DNA of 64,000 bases from Mucilaginibacter_A sp964251965 (GCA_964251965.1 CAXULQ010000010.1:1-64000), one strand, 5' to 3'. Shown: positions 17,261-26,132, numbered from the stretch's first letter. Program-made: numbers and translations. The notes: a model not told the origin generated them from the letters alone.

Positions 17261-18886
17261 ATGGTTTTTAAAGATCAGTTGGAAGCTATTTTTGTAGAAG
17301 AAAGTCAAATCCCGTCAGGATTTCTCTTATCCGAACAGATTATCCAGCGGGAATATCTTTCCAATGGCGAAATGAAAAAATGGGACGGCGAAGTAAGCGA
17401 GGTTTCCTCTCCGGTTTGTATCCGTACGCCGGAAGGTTTGAAGCGAAAAGTGATCGGTGCTTTCCCGGTTTGCGGCACCAAAGAAGCGATGGAAGCCTTG
17501 GATGCGGCCATGGCGGCGTACGACAGCGGCCGTGGTGAATGGCCAACGATGAGCGTGGCCGAACGTATACACCGTGTAGAACAGTTCACGTTCAAAATGG
17601 CGGCACAAAAAGATTTGGTGGTGAAACTGATTATGTGGGAGATCGGTAAATCTTATGCTGATTCTGTTAAAGAGTTTGACCGCACCGTCGAATATATCCA
17701 TGCCACCATTGATGCTTTAAAAGACATTGACCGGCAATCTTCCCGTTTTGAAATTGAACAGGGCATTGTTGCGCAGGTACGCCGCTCGCCTTTGGGTGTG
17801 GTTTTGTGCATGGGGCCGTTTAATTATCCGCTGAATGAAACTTTTACCACGCTGATCCCGGCTTTGATTATGGGCAATACTTTACTGTTCAAACCACCAA
17901 AACATGGTACGCTTTTGCATTATCCGCTGTTAAAAGCTTTCCAGGAATGTTTTCCAAAAGGCGTGGTCAATACTATTTACGGGCGCGGTGCAGATATTGT
18001 TCCGCCGTTGATGCAATCCGGTAAGATCAATGTTTTAACGCTGATCGGCTCCAGCAAAGTTGCCAACGAACTGAAAAAGCAGCACCCGAAAGTAAACCGT
18101 TTGCGTGCAGTTTTAGGTTTGGATGCCAAAAACGCAGCTATAATCACCGAAAATGCAGATTTGGATTTGGCCGTAAGCGAAACTATTTTGGGTGCTTTAT
18201 CTTTTAACGGACAACGTTGTACGGCCATAAAAATCGTGCTGGTGCACAAAAGCTTGGTTGGTCCTTTTTTAGAAAAGCTTTCCGCAGAAATTTCAAAACT
18301 AAAATTTGGGATGCCTTGGGAAAAAGGCGTTAACCTTACACCGCTTCCCGAACCTGGCAAACCTACTTATCTAAAGGCTTGTATTGATGATGCGGTTTCC
18401 AACGGCGCCAAAGTAATCAACGAAAACGGCGGCGAAACCGTAGCTTCTTTTGTTTATCCGGCGGTTGTTTATCCGGTGAACGAAAAGATGAAACTGTACC
18501 GGGAAGAACAATTCGGGCCGATTATCCCGGTGATTGCTTTTGATGATTTGTCGGAACCGATTGAATATTTAATCGAATCGCCGCATGGACAGCAGGTAAG
18601 TATTTTTAGTAACGATGCACATCAAATTGCTTCACTGATCGATCCTTTGGTAAACGAAGTAAGCCGCGTTAATATCAATTGCCAATGCCAGCGCGGCCCG
18701 GACGTTTTTCCTTTTACCGGCCGTAAAGATAGTGCAGAAGGAACACTTTCTGTTGTAGATGCTTTGCGGGCTTTCTCCATCCGTTCGCTGGTAGCAACCA
18801 AACTTAACGACAGCAACAAAAAGCTGATCAACGAAATTGTGAACAATAACGAATCGAACTTTTTAAGTACGAAGTTTATTTTTTAG
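17261..18886 (+). CDS. gapN: NADP-dependent non-phosphorylating glyceraldehyde-3-phosphate dehydrogenase
   Basis: A 541-residue aldehyde-dehydrogenase-fold enzyme. CMGPFNYPLNETFTTLIPAL and the FKPPKHG cofactor motif are typical of GapN, and FNGQRCTAIKI carries the catalytic Cys. At the place of the usual ELGGK motif the sequence reads LGLDAKN, with Asp where related proteins have Glu. It would oxidise the glyceraldehyde 3-phosphate made by Eda directly to 3-phosphoglycerate with NADPH formation. It is 71 bases after exuT, a gap with a near-copy of the repeat (17214), and is followed by a strong terminator. Confidence 0.85.
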   Translation: MVFKDQLEAIFVEESQIPSGFLLSEQIIQREYLSNGEMKKWDGEVSEVSSPVCIRTPEGLKRKVIGAFPVCGTKEAMEALDAAMAAYDSGRGEWPTMSVAERIHRVEQFTFKMAAQKDLVVKLIMWEIGKSYADSVKEFDRTVEYIHATIDALKDIDRQSSRFEIEQGIVAQVRRSPLGVVLCMGPFNYPLNETFTTLIPALIMGNTLLFKPPKHGTLLHYPLLKAFQECFPKGVVNTIYGRGADIVPPLMQSGKINVLTLIGSSKVANELKKQHPKVNRLRAVLGLDAKNAAIITENADLDLAVSETILGALSFNGQRCTAIKIVLVHKSLVGPFLEKLSAEISKLKFGMPWEKGVNLTPLPEPGKPTYLKACIDDAVSNGAKVINENGGETVASFVYPAVVYPVNEKMKLYREEQFGPIIPVIAFDDLSEPIEYLIESPHGQQVSIFSNDAHQIASLIDPLVNEVSRVNINCQCQRGPDVFPFTGRKDSAEGTLSVVDALRAFSIRSLVATKLNDSNKKLINEIVNNNESNFLSTKFIF

Positions 18887-18908
18887 GTGATAAAAGAAGC
18901 ATTATAGC

Positions 18909-18942
18909 AAAAGAAGCTGCCTCAAAAAGGGCAGCTTCTTTT
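18909..18942 (+). terminator. Rho-independent terminator after gapN
   Basis: AAAAGAAGCTGCC (18909-18921) and GGCAGCTTCTTTT (18930-18942) form a perfect 13-pair stem with an 8-base loop, followed by GTTTTTAT. An exact repeat copy lies just before it at 18891-18902. It ends the uronate operon and may also serve the convergent gene at 18966. Confidence 0.88.
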
Positions 18943-18965
18943 GTTTTTATCTTAAGCAGTTCAGC

Positions 18966-20087
18966 TTAATTGTTTTTCAAACCCAATTTATGGTTGGTAT
19001 AATCCAACATGTACTCATTGGTCAAAAAGTATTGCATTCCGAAAATAGCAAAATTGCTTCCGCCTGTTCCCGGGTTTTCTATATAAGTAGGGCTTTCTGT
19101 AGATGTGGTTGTATAAGAATAGGTAAAGCCAGTACCGGTTGCAGCAGTAATGGCTGTGTTAATTGGCAATAAAGATGTGCTTGATACTGTTTTATCTTCA
19201 ATAAAATTATAAGGGTCTGTGCCGGAATCGAATAAAACGTAAGTTGTAGAAGTTTTACTTCCGTAAGTTACTGTTGCTGGCAAATAAGGCAAATAGCCTG
19301 CTCCCTGATAAAAGGAAAGTTGGTTCATAACAAAACCCGAAGAGGAAGAAAGATCAGACGAGGTTAAACCTAAAGTAAGTACGCCCGGCACAAAAGTAGC
19401 ATAACCATTATTTGAAAAATTGGAAGTGCCTAATACAGCTATCTTGAACCCTTTGGTAAGGCCGGTGCCAGGGTCGAAAAAAGTGAAAGGGCTGGTAATG
19501 TAGGCGTTGTTTGCAAAAGTAACATCATATTGGTCTAACACGCCCATTACATCAAATTCGTGCGCGCTTTGTTTGTTGCCTTTTGCATCAACTGCTTTGT
19601 AATATATAAAAAAGGGAAGGCGTTTAATAACAATATTTCCGTTTACATCACCAATGGTAACAGGCGCATAAGCCAAATTGCCGTAAACTTTGGTCGAGCT
19701 GCTGTCGCTGTCGCCATACTGTACAATTTGCTTTTGGCTGGTAACCGTAATGCCGTTTACAACGGTAGAATCCCCGGTAAAGGTAAAGCCAGAACTGGTG
19801 ATCATAGAAGTGGGCAAAATGCCTTGTGCATCAATAACCATTCCGCCGGAGCCGGTATCAAACACTAAGCCGTAAGAAACGGCTTGGGTGCCAATTTTTG
19901 AAACATTAATTTGCAACTGCCTGAAATTATAAGTTGCGTTAGAGCCAAATTCGTACAGACCGAGTTTCATAGGCGTGGCAACTGCTGGTGTTGCTGCCGA
20001 TTTTTCTTTTTTACAAGATGCAATCGTTAGCAGCAAAAATGATCCGGTGATAAACAGAAAACTTTTAAGCGTGTAATTATTATTCAT
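18966..20087 (-). CDS. Lipoprotein with two aspartic-peptidase-like motifs (pepsin-like candidate)
   Basis: A 373-residue protein, starting at MNNNYTLKSFLF; the longer frame lacks a good signal peptide. Lipobox TIASC gives Cys25. Two separated motifs resemble the paired active-site loops of pepsin-type peptidases: VFDTGSGGMVID (Asp77-Thr-Gly) and VLFDSGTDPYNF (Asp287-Ser-Gly). They are about 210 residues apart, close to the spacing in A1 peptidases. FDVMGVLDQ near 179-187 recalls the DGILGL element. The fold is inferred from these motifs only. It may be an outer-surface peptidase, or a non-catalytic relative. Confidence 0.6.
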   Translation of the reverse strand: MNNNYTLKSFLFITGSFLLLTIASCKKEKSAATPAVATPMKLGLYEFGSNATYNFRQLQINVSKIGTQAVSYGLVFDTGSGGMVIDAQGILPTSMITSSGFTFTGDSTVVNGITVTSQKQIVQYGDSDSSSTKVYGNLAYAPVTIGDVNGNIVIKRLPFFIYYKAVDAKGNKQSAHEFDVMGVLDQYDVTFANNAYITSPFTFFDPGTGLTKGFKIAVLGTSNFSNNGYATFVPGVLTLGLTSSDLSSSSGFVMNQLSFYQGAGYLPYLPATVTYGSKTSTTYVLFDSGTDPYNFIEDKTVSSTSLLPINTAITAATGTGFTYSYTTTSTESPTYIENPGTGGSNFAIFGMQYFLTNEYMLDYTNHKLGLKNN

Positions 20088-20378
20088 TTTTTTTGTGTTT
20101 GGCGTTGATCTAAAAGCCGCAAAATTGATGCAGTTAAAATTAAAAATATAACTGCTTTGTAGTTTAGCTTTTAACAGTTTTTCATCTTTAAACGCGTGTT
20201 CCATAATTTATGTATTTACAGTCCTAAATTTTTAATTTAAAGATATTAAGTTTGAATATAGATGAAGTAAAAGTATCGATAGAAAGGTTGTTTGTATCGA
20301 TACAAAAAGCTAAGAAATACAACTTACTCATCAAAAATGCTCAATAAATGTATAAGATTTATGCCGATAAAAGAAGCA

Positions 20379-20583
20379 TCACACTTCCACCATTGCTTTG
20401 ATAACACCGCCCTAAAATCCGCGGATAATTAAAAAACAGCTGTGTGCCTTTAAAAGCAGGCAAATCTGTTCCGCAAATCCCGATACGTTTTATTTTGATA
20501 TTGGCATTTCCAGGCTTTAATTCAGGTATTTCAGCAGTTCCATACGCAAATTGTACGGGTTCTATGCAGGTTAATATCTTCAT
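20379..20583 (-). pseudogene. Internally deleted zinc-type alcohol/sugar-acid dehydrogenase
   Basis: The first 58 or so residues are the N-terminal GroES-like domain of a medium-chain zinc dehydrogenase, including GICGTDLPAF with the zinc Cys and FFNYPRILG. Immediately afterwards (junction near 20409-20413) the DNA encodes, in another frame, GGVIKAMVEV and a TGA at 20379-20381, which is the usual C-terminal end of the same enzyme. About 280 codons are thus missing and the junction is out of frame; the shifted frame runs on to 20359. It overlaps the aldo/keto reductase stop by 4 bases (ATGA), so it was once the last gene of the fucose-type operon. Confidence 0.8.
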
Positions 20584-21632
20584 AATTTTTGTTTGATAAA
20601 AGAAGTACTATGTTTATCCAACAATCCCTCGTCTTGCATGGCTTTCCAGAACTCGGCTGGTATTTTTTTGGTGGCCATTTCGATATTGCTTTTTACTTTT
20701 TCGGGTTTGGAAGTGCTCAAAGCAACACTGGTTACGCCGGGAATATTGAATCCGAAGTCAAAACAAGCTTCGGCAGGTTGGATGTTAAAATCTTTACAAA
20801 GCGAGAAAAAAGCGTTCCGCCAGTTGTACAATTCCTTTCCTGTTTCTGTATTTGGGTCGATTTCTTCGTAATTGTAAAAACTGCTTCCGGTTAAAAAACC
20901 ACCGTTAAAAACAGCAGAATTTATGACAGAAACGTTCTTTTGATGCAGTTTTCCAATAAACTCAATCAGTTCCTGCGGATGGCTTTTTAAAGTTAAACTA
21001 TTGGCAATCATCACCCAATCCAAATCAATATCACCTGCAATTTGCTGGATCACTTTCCATTGTTTAGAGCCAACACCGATCGATTTTACTTTTCCTTGTT
21101 TTTTTAAATCCGTTAAAGCGCGGTAAGCATCCAGAATATCGTTGTAACGCCTTTTTTCATCTGCATCGTCTGTTGCGGCTGCCAAATATTCGTCGGGATC
21201 ATGTACAGAAACCATTTGCGGAACGTATGTTTCCAGCAACTGGTTTCCTTGTTCAAAACATTCTACAATACCTTCGTAACTAATTTTTTGTACCGCATCG
21301 TGGTCAATATCTTTCCAAATGCCTTTCTCAAAAGTAGGTTCAGGCGTGGTAAGTTCGGTTTGGTACCAGGCCAGTTTGTTACTGATAATAACATCTTCCG
21401 GTTTAACTTTTAGCTCGCGGAGGCACTTTCCCAAAACTTCCAAAGCCAAACCTGCACCGTATTTTCCGGCGGAATCAAACACCGCAACGCCCGGAGAATT
21501 TTGAACATATTCTTTAACGATAGCCAGTTTTCTTTCGTAAGGAACAGCCTCATAAATGTTCCCTAAACCGCTGGTTCCCCAAATTACTGGCGGCAGATTA
21601 ATTTTGGTATCAGATACTGTTTTTATAGGCAT
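20580..21632 (-). CDS. Aldo/keto reductase, probable L-fucose/D-threo-aldose dehydrogenase
   Basis: A 350-residue AKR, starting at MPIKTVSDTKINL; an upstream in-frame Met would overlap the lactonase gene. The N-terminal VIWGTSGLGN and the conserved DSAGKYG, SNKLAW and VHDPDE segments place it with the sugar 1-dehydrogenases (L-fucose or D-threo-aldose dehydrogenase, pyridoxal dehydrogenase relatives). It would oxidise the sugar to its lactone, the substrate of the adjacent lactonase. The gene is 10 bases downstream of that gene. The TAAAAACAGTAT copy at 21614-21625 is translated as IKTVS right after the start codon. Confidence 0.82.
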   Translation of the reverse strand: MPIKTVSDTKINLPPVIWGTSGLGNIYEAVPYERKLAIVKEYVQNSPGVAVFDSAGKYGAGLALEVLGKCLRELKVKPEDVIISNKLAWYQTELTTPEPTFEKGIWKDIDHDAVQKISYEGIVECFEQGNQLLETYVPQMVSVHDPDEYLAAATDDADEKRRYNDILDAYRALTDLKKQGKVKSIGVGSKQWKVIQQIAGDIDLDWVMIANSLTLKSHPQELIEFIGKLHQKNVSVINSAVFNGGFLTGSSFYNYEEIDPNTETGKELYNWRNAFFSLCKDFNIQPAEACFDFGFNIPGVTSVALSTSKPEKVKSNIEMATKKIPAEFWKAMQDEGLLDKHSTSFIKQKL

Positions 21633-21642
21633 AAAATCAGAA

Positions 21643-22473
21643 TTATAAATGGTAGAATTGAATGGCATTGCCTCCCCAAAATAAATCTTGCTCGTTTTGG
21701 GTTAAGGTTGAAGTGTAACTTTGAACGATCGAAAGCATTTTTGCGTATCCGCCGGCAACATTACAAACCGGCCAATCGGAACCGAACATAACGCGTTTAG
21801 AACCGAAAGCTTCAAAAACAACATCAAGATAAGGCGTAAAATCTTCGGTTTTCCAATTTTTCCAGTTGGCTTCGGTAACCATTCCGGAAACTTTGCAGCT
21901 TACATTTTCCAGTTCAGCAATCGCCGTAATATCTTTTTTCCAGCTATCAATATTTTTATTTTTGATGTCTGGTTTAGCGATATGATCGATCACAAAAGGC
22001 TGATCAGGAAAAGTTTGAACCAGGGTTTGGGCGTTTTGCAGATGCTTCGGAAAAATTAAAACATCGTAAGTAAAATCAAATTTTTGCAATAAGGAAATGC
22101 CGTGCATAAACGATTTTTGCAGCATAAAAGCAGCATCCGGTTCGCCTTGTAAAATATGGCGGAAACCTTTTAGCAATTTAAACTGATGATAGTATTCCAA
22201 CCGTTCTTCAACCTTTGGCGAACACAAATCAACCCAGCCAACTACGCCTTTGATGATGCTGTTTTTATCGGCATTTTTTAGTTGGATGTTGTTTTCTGCT
22301 TCGGATTGATCAGATTGAACAACTACGCAGCCATCAAAACCATTCTCTTTTAAAATTGGTTCCAAATTTTCCGGCAAAAAATCCCGCTGAATTTCTTGCA
22401 TCGAATCATCAATCCAGCTATCTCTTACCGGATCGAAAACCCAAAAATGCTGGTGTGCATCAATTTTTTGCAT
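21643..22473 (-). CDS. Amidohydrolase-family sugar lactonase (L-fuconolactonase-like)
   Basis: A 276-residue amidohydrolase-2 protein. It shows IDAHQHFWVFDP (metal-binding HxH at the first strand), FVIDHIAKPD, and MFGSDWPVCN with the catalytic Asp near the end. This is the pattern of L-fucono-1,5-lactonase and L-rhamnono-lactonase. It would open the lactone formed by the aldo/keto reductase. The start overlaps the end of the FAH gene by 14 bases, so translation is probably coupled. A repeat copy is translated at 22256-22267. Confidence 0.87.
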   Translation of the reverse strand: MQKIDAHQHFWVFDPVRDSWIDDSMQEIQRDFLPENLEPILKENGFDGCVVVQSDQSEAENNIQLKNADKNSIIKGVVGWVDLCSPKVEERLEYYHQFKLLKGFRHILQGEPDAAFMLQKSFMHGISLLQKFDFTYDVLIFPKHLQNAQTLVQTFPDQPFVIDHIAKPDIKNKNIDSWKKDITAIAELENVSCKVSGMVTEANWKNWKTEDFTPYLDVVFEAFGSKRVMFGSDWPVCNVAGGYAKMLSIVQSYTSTLTQNEQDLFWGGNAIQFYHL

Positions 22474-23317
22474 ATGCTTTTACCACCTGGCGCGAAGTTC
22501 CTAATCCGTCAATGCCTAATTCAACCACATCGCCGGGCTTTAAATAAACCGGCGGATTAAAACCCAATCCAACGCCCGAAGGTGTTCCGGTAGAAATAAT
22601 ATCGCCGGGCAGCAAAGTCATAAACTGGCTGAGATACGAAACCAATTTCGGCAAACTGAAAATTAAATCATCCGTATTCCCGTCCTGTAATATTTTGCCG
22701 TTCAAACTCAACCATAAACGAAGCTTGTGTGGATCTTTAATTTCATCTGTTGTAGCCAAAAACGGGCCAACCGGAGCAAACGTGTCGCAGCCTTTGCCTT
22801 TGTCCCATGTGCCGCCGCGTTCCAGTTGAAACTCACGTTCAGAAACATCATTATGCAAACAATATCCGGCAACGTAATCCATCGCATCTTCCTCACTTAC
22901 GTAACTTGCTTTTGTACCGATAACTAAAGCCAGTTCTACTTCCCAATCCGTTTTTACTGAGTTTTTTGGGATGATAATATCATCATTCGGTCCAACCAAA
23001 GCAGTGGTAGATTTGAAGAACAAAATTGGTTCTTCCGGAATTTTTGCACCAGTTTCGTTGGCGTGTTTAGCATAATTTAAACCGATACAAACAATTTTTG
23101 AAGGCCGCGCAACCGGCGAACCCAAACGTTCTGTTTCAGCAACTTCAATCAATTTACCGTGATTGGCTTTGACAAATTCTTCCAGGCGCGCTAAGCCGTT
23201 ATTTTCAAAAAAGTATTCGTTGTAATCTCCACCGAAAGCAGAAGTATCGTATTTAACGCCATCTATGATGACGCCGATTTTTTCTTTTCCGGCGTCGCCG
23301 TATCGTATAAGTTTCAT
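22460..23317 (-). CDS. FAH-family hydrolase, probable 2,4-diketo-3-deoxy-L-fuconate hydrolase
   Basis: A 285-residue protein of the fumarylacetoacetase family. IVCIGLNYAKHANETG, the metal-binding KTDWEVELALVIG (Glu and Asp ligands) and LLPGDIISTGTPSGVG are clear. In oxidative L-fucose or L-rhamnose pathways such a protein splits the 2,4-diketo acid to pyruvate and L-lactate or glycolaldehyde-level products. Its place between the lactonase and the SDR supports that role, which is nevertheless inferred from neighbours. Confidence 0.85.
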   Translation of the reverse strand: MKLIRYGDAGKEKIGVIIDGVKYDTSAFGGDYNEYFFENNGLARLEEFVKANHGKLIEVAETERLGSPVARPSKIVCIGLNYAKHANETGAKIPEEPILFFKSTTALVGPNDDIIIPKNSVKTDWEVELALVIGTKASYVSEEDAMDYVAGYCLHNDVSEREFQLERGGTWDKGKGCDTFAPVGPFLATTDEIKDPHKLRLWLSLNGKILQDGNTDDLIFSLPKLVSYLSQFMTLLPGDIISTGTPSGVGLGFNPPVYLKPGDVVELGIDGLGTSRQVVKAYAKN

Positions 23318-23344
23318 AAAATAGATTAAATATTAAATCTTTTG

Positions 23345-23683
23345 TTAACGAGTTTCAGTCTTAGTAGTATTACGATAAGTACGAGGATCTCCATTCTGAC
23401 TTAAACTTTTAGCGTATAAATAAAGACCAATAAAAATTACAACTAACACTCCAAATAAATAGGAGAAAAATTCTATAAACTTAACTTTCTTCTTAAACAC
23501 CAATATTAAAGTAAATAAACACTCGGAGCAGATAAAGTAAAAGCCGAAAAGAGTTATTGATTTAACAATATTGGAAGAAGTTAGGCCTTTTGCAAATGGC
23601 AAAAAAATGAACACTTGAAAAATCAATATTAACCCTGCTAAATAGATATATCTTCTTATTTTTAAGCTTTTTGCAGAATCCAT
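23345..23683 (-). CDS. Small membrane protein of unknown function, AT-rich
   Basis: A 112-residue protein with three predicted membrane helices (about 13-31, 42-64 and 76-92) and a charged tail. I do not recognise it. Its DNA is strikingly AT-rich (13 of 60 bases are G or C in 23401-23460) compared with the sugar genes either side, and it has no obvious tie to fucose metabolism. It looks like an insertion into the operon. A one-mismatch repeat copy lies upstream at 23737-23748. Confidence 0.55.
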   Translation of the reverse strand: MDSAKSLKIRRYIYLAGLILIFQVFIFLPFAKGLTSSNIVKSITLFGFYFICSECLFTLILVFKKKVKFIEFFSYLFGVLVVIFIGLYLYAKSLSQNGDPRTYRNTTKTETR

Positions 23684-23769
23684 AATGGTTATTTAATTTA
23701 AAATAAAGTCATTGTTTCGATTATATTTTAGGTTGGTAAAAGGAGCATATTTCGTTTTATCGGTAGTTT

Positions 23770-24534
23770 TTAGTTATTTAGTTTTATAAAACCACCATCC
23801 AACGGATAATCGCAGCCGGTTACAAAACCAGCTTCGTCGGAGCAAAGGTAAAGCGCTAAAGCCGCAACTTCTTCCGGTTCGCCCATGCGGCCGATTGGCT
23901 GACTGGCAGATAATTTTTCAAACATTTCTGCTTCTTTTCCGGCATAATTTTTTGCGATAAAACCATCTACAAAAGGCGTGTGAATTCGTGCCGGAGAAAT
24001 GCTGTTGCAGCGGATCTGATCGTCAATATAATCCCGTGCAACGGATAAAGTCATGGCAAAAATAGCACCTTTACTCATGGAATACGCAAAACGATCGGTG
24101 ATACCAACCCAGGCCGCAATCGAAGCCATGTTTAAAATTACGCCGCCGCCGTTTGCCTTCATCATCGGTATCGCGGCGTACAAACAGTTGTAAGCGCCTT
24201 TTACATTCACTTTAAAAACACGCTCAAAATCAGCTTCTTCTGTTGTATCTGCGCGGCCAATGTGCGCGACTCCAGCGTTATTAACTAAAATATCGATCTT
24301 ATCAATCTTTAAAAAAGTTTCGAGAATTTGCTGCTGGTTGCTTACATCGGCACTGTAAACAAAAGCTTTTCCGCCAGCATCTTCAATTTCGGTTGCGGTT
24401 CGTTCGCCAGCTTCGGCGTTCAATTCGACGATGTGCACTTCGGCGCCTTGCCTGGCAAATAACGCGGAAATTGCTTTGCCGATACCGCTTCCGCCGCCGG
24501 TGATGATTGCGTTTTTACCTGTTAAGCTAAACAT
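23770..24534 (-). CDS. Short-chain dehydrogenase, probable 2-keto-3-deoxy-L-fuconate dehydrogenase
   Basis: A 254-residue classical SDR. TGGGSGIGKAI is the cofactor loop, NNAGVAH the NNAG motif, and YSMSKGA the catalytic Tyr-x-x-x-Lys. The Asp or Glu after strand 2 (VELNAEAG) suggests preference for NAD. With the lactonase and FAH hydrolase beside it, the likely reaction is oxidation of 2-keto-3-deoxy-fuconate to the 2,4-diketo acid. A TAAAAACAGCAT copy (24536-24547) sits two bases upstream of its start codon. Confidence 0.84.
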   Translation of the reverse strand: MFSLTGKNAIITGGGSGIGKAISALFARQGAEVHIVELNAEAGERTATEIEDAGGKAFVYSADVSNQQQILETFLKIDKIDILVNNAGVAHIGRADTTEEADFERVFKVNVKGAYNCLYAAIPMMKANGGGVILNMASIAAWVGITDRFAYSMSKGAIFAMTLSVARDYIDDQIRCNSISPARIHTPFVDGFIAKNYAGKEAEMFEKLSASQPIGRMGEPEEVAALALYLCSDEAGFVTGCDYPLDGGFIKLNN

Positions 24535-24544
24535 GATGCTGTTT

Positions 24545-24673
24545 TTATAGTTGAAAAGTCTTGTCCATCAATAACCATTTTTCGCCGGGTTTTGCTGTGG
24601 GCAATTTCTGCTGATATTTCCACATCAATTGTTCCCATTCCTGCACTTTCGGATTAGCTGCATGGAAAATTGG
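24545..24673 (-). pseudogene. C-terminal fragment of an L-rhamnose/L-fucose mutarotase (RhaM/DUF718-like)
   Basis: An open stretch of 42 codons ending at TAA encodes AANPKVQEWEQLMWKYQQ followed by KPGEKWLLMDKTFQL, the conserved C-terminal third of the L-rhamnose mutarotase family. No start codon or N-terminal part precedes it; the in-frame codon before 24673 is a stop. It is therefore a truncated remnant. The stop codon lies within a repeat copy. The mutarotase would have supplied the correct anomer to the sugar dehydrogenase of this operon. The following 24674-24768 shows nothing recognisable. Confidence 0.78.
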
Positions 24674-24768
24674 TTAGCGGTTAAATTGGCTTGGTGTATG
24701 CAATTACAATATTAGTATTATCAGTAGAAATAATTGTAGCAAAGACAGTTAAATAATTTGTAGCATGT

Positions 24769-26010
24769 TTAATCGCTGCTTTTCTCTTCCCAGAGACTGC
24801 ATAAATGTAAAATCGTATCTACCGCTTTTTGCATATCCTGCACCGAAACCCATTCCTGTTTGCTGTGAAAAGCATGTTCGCCGGCAAAGATATTAGCGCA
24901 GGGCAAACCCATAAAAGATAAACGCGAACCATCTGTTCCGCCACGGATGCTTTGTAAACGTGGTTCTAAACCTGCTCTCTTAATCGCTTCGATTCCATAT
25001 TCAATTACTTCAGGATGCTTGTCGAGCATCTGTTTCATGTTTCGGTATTGTGTTGAAATTTGCAGGGTAAAAGAAGCATCAGGGAAATCTTGCAAAACCT
25101 GTTCTGCAATTTGCCGGATTACGTTTGCGTGATCTTTCAATTTTTCATCCTCAAAATCCCGGATGATAAAATCAATCAACGCCTCCTCCACAGAACCATT
25201 TACCGAAACCGGATGGATAAAACCTTCTTTGCCGGAAGTATTTTCGGGAGAAAGGTTTGCGGGAAGTTTGCCCAAAATTTTCCCGGCAATTTTGATCGCG
25301 CTCTGCATTTTTCCTTTTGCAAAACCTGGATGCGCGCTTACACCTTGAATAATTAAACGCGCTCCATCTGCCGAAAAAGTTTCGTTTTCGATTGTTCCGG
25401 CCGATTCTCCATCAACCGTATAACCAAAATCTGCAGCCAATTTTTTCATATCGGCTTTATCTACGCCGCGGCCGATTTCTTCATCCGGAGTAAATAAAAT
25501 TTTTATCGTTCCATGTTTTATTTCGGGATGATCCATCAAATGTTTGCAAGCATCAACAATGGCGGCCAGCCCGGCTTTGTTATCGGCGCCAAGCAAAGTT
25601 GTGCCGCTTGCCGTAATTACATCGTTCCCGATCTGGTTTTGTAAATCAGGATGTTCTTTTAAACGGATAATTATAGTTGGGTCATCAGGCAAAACCAAAT
25701 CCTGGCCTTGGTAATTGCTGTGGATAATTGGTTTTACGTTTTCTCCGCTGCAATCCGGCGAAGTATCCATGTGCGAGCAAAAGCAAATTACCGGAACAGT
25801 TTTCGTAGTATTGGCCGGAATGGTTGCATAAACGTAGCCGTATTGGTCTAAATGAGCATCCTTTAAGTCAATTTCCAACAATTCTTCGACTAAAAGTCGG
25901 CCTAAATTTTTTTGTTTTTCTGTGGAAGGAATGGTTTTGGATTCCGCATCTGATTGAGTATCAATAGTTGCATACTTTAAGAACCTATTTTGTACGGAGT
26001 AATGCAACAT
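24769..26010 (-). CDS. pepT: Peptidase T (tripeptide aminopeptidase, M20B)
   Basis: A 413-residue zinc aminopeptidase when started at MLHYSVQNRFLKYATIDTQSD; in-frame Met codons at 26025 and 26082 would give longer forms without family support. The M20 ligands are visible: CFCSHMDTSPD (His-x-Asp), LLGADNKAGLAA (bridging Asp), PDEEIGRG (catalytic Glu-Glu) and the late EHAFHSKQEWV His. It releases the N-terminal residue of tripeptides in the cytoplasm. It is the last complete gene of the minus-strand run; the unrelated beta-barrel genes face away from it. Confidence 0.93.
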   Translation of the reverse strand: MLHYSVQNRFLKYATIDTQSDAESKTIPSTEKQKNLGRLLVEELLEIDLKDAHLDQYGYVYATIPANTTKTVPVICFCSHMDTSPDCSGENVKPIIHSNYQGQDLVLPDDPTIIIRLKEHPDLQNQIGNDVITASGTTLLGADNKAGLAAIVDACKHLMDHPEIKHGTIKILFTPDEEIGRGVDKADMKKLAADFGYTVDGESAGTIENETFSADGARLIIQGVSAHPGFAKGKMQSAIKIAGKILGKLPANLSPENTSGKEGFIHPVSVNGSVEEALIDFIIRDFEDEKLKDHANVIRQIAEQVLQDFPDASFTLQISTQYRNMKQMLDKHPEVIEYGIEAIKRAGLEPRLQSIRGGTDGSRLSFMGLPCANIFAGEHAFHSKQEWVSVQDMQKAVDTILHLCSLWEEKSSD

Positions 26011-26132
26011 AAGCGAACCAATCATCGTTAAACATTTTTGATAATAAGTTAATAATTCTATTTTTGAAAAAATCGTTCTCAAAAATAAACGATAATCATG
26101 TTTTCGCTCCCGTCATTTAAAAATATATTCTC

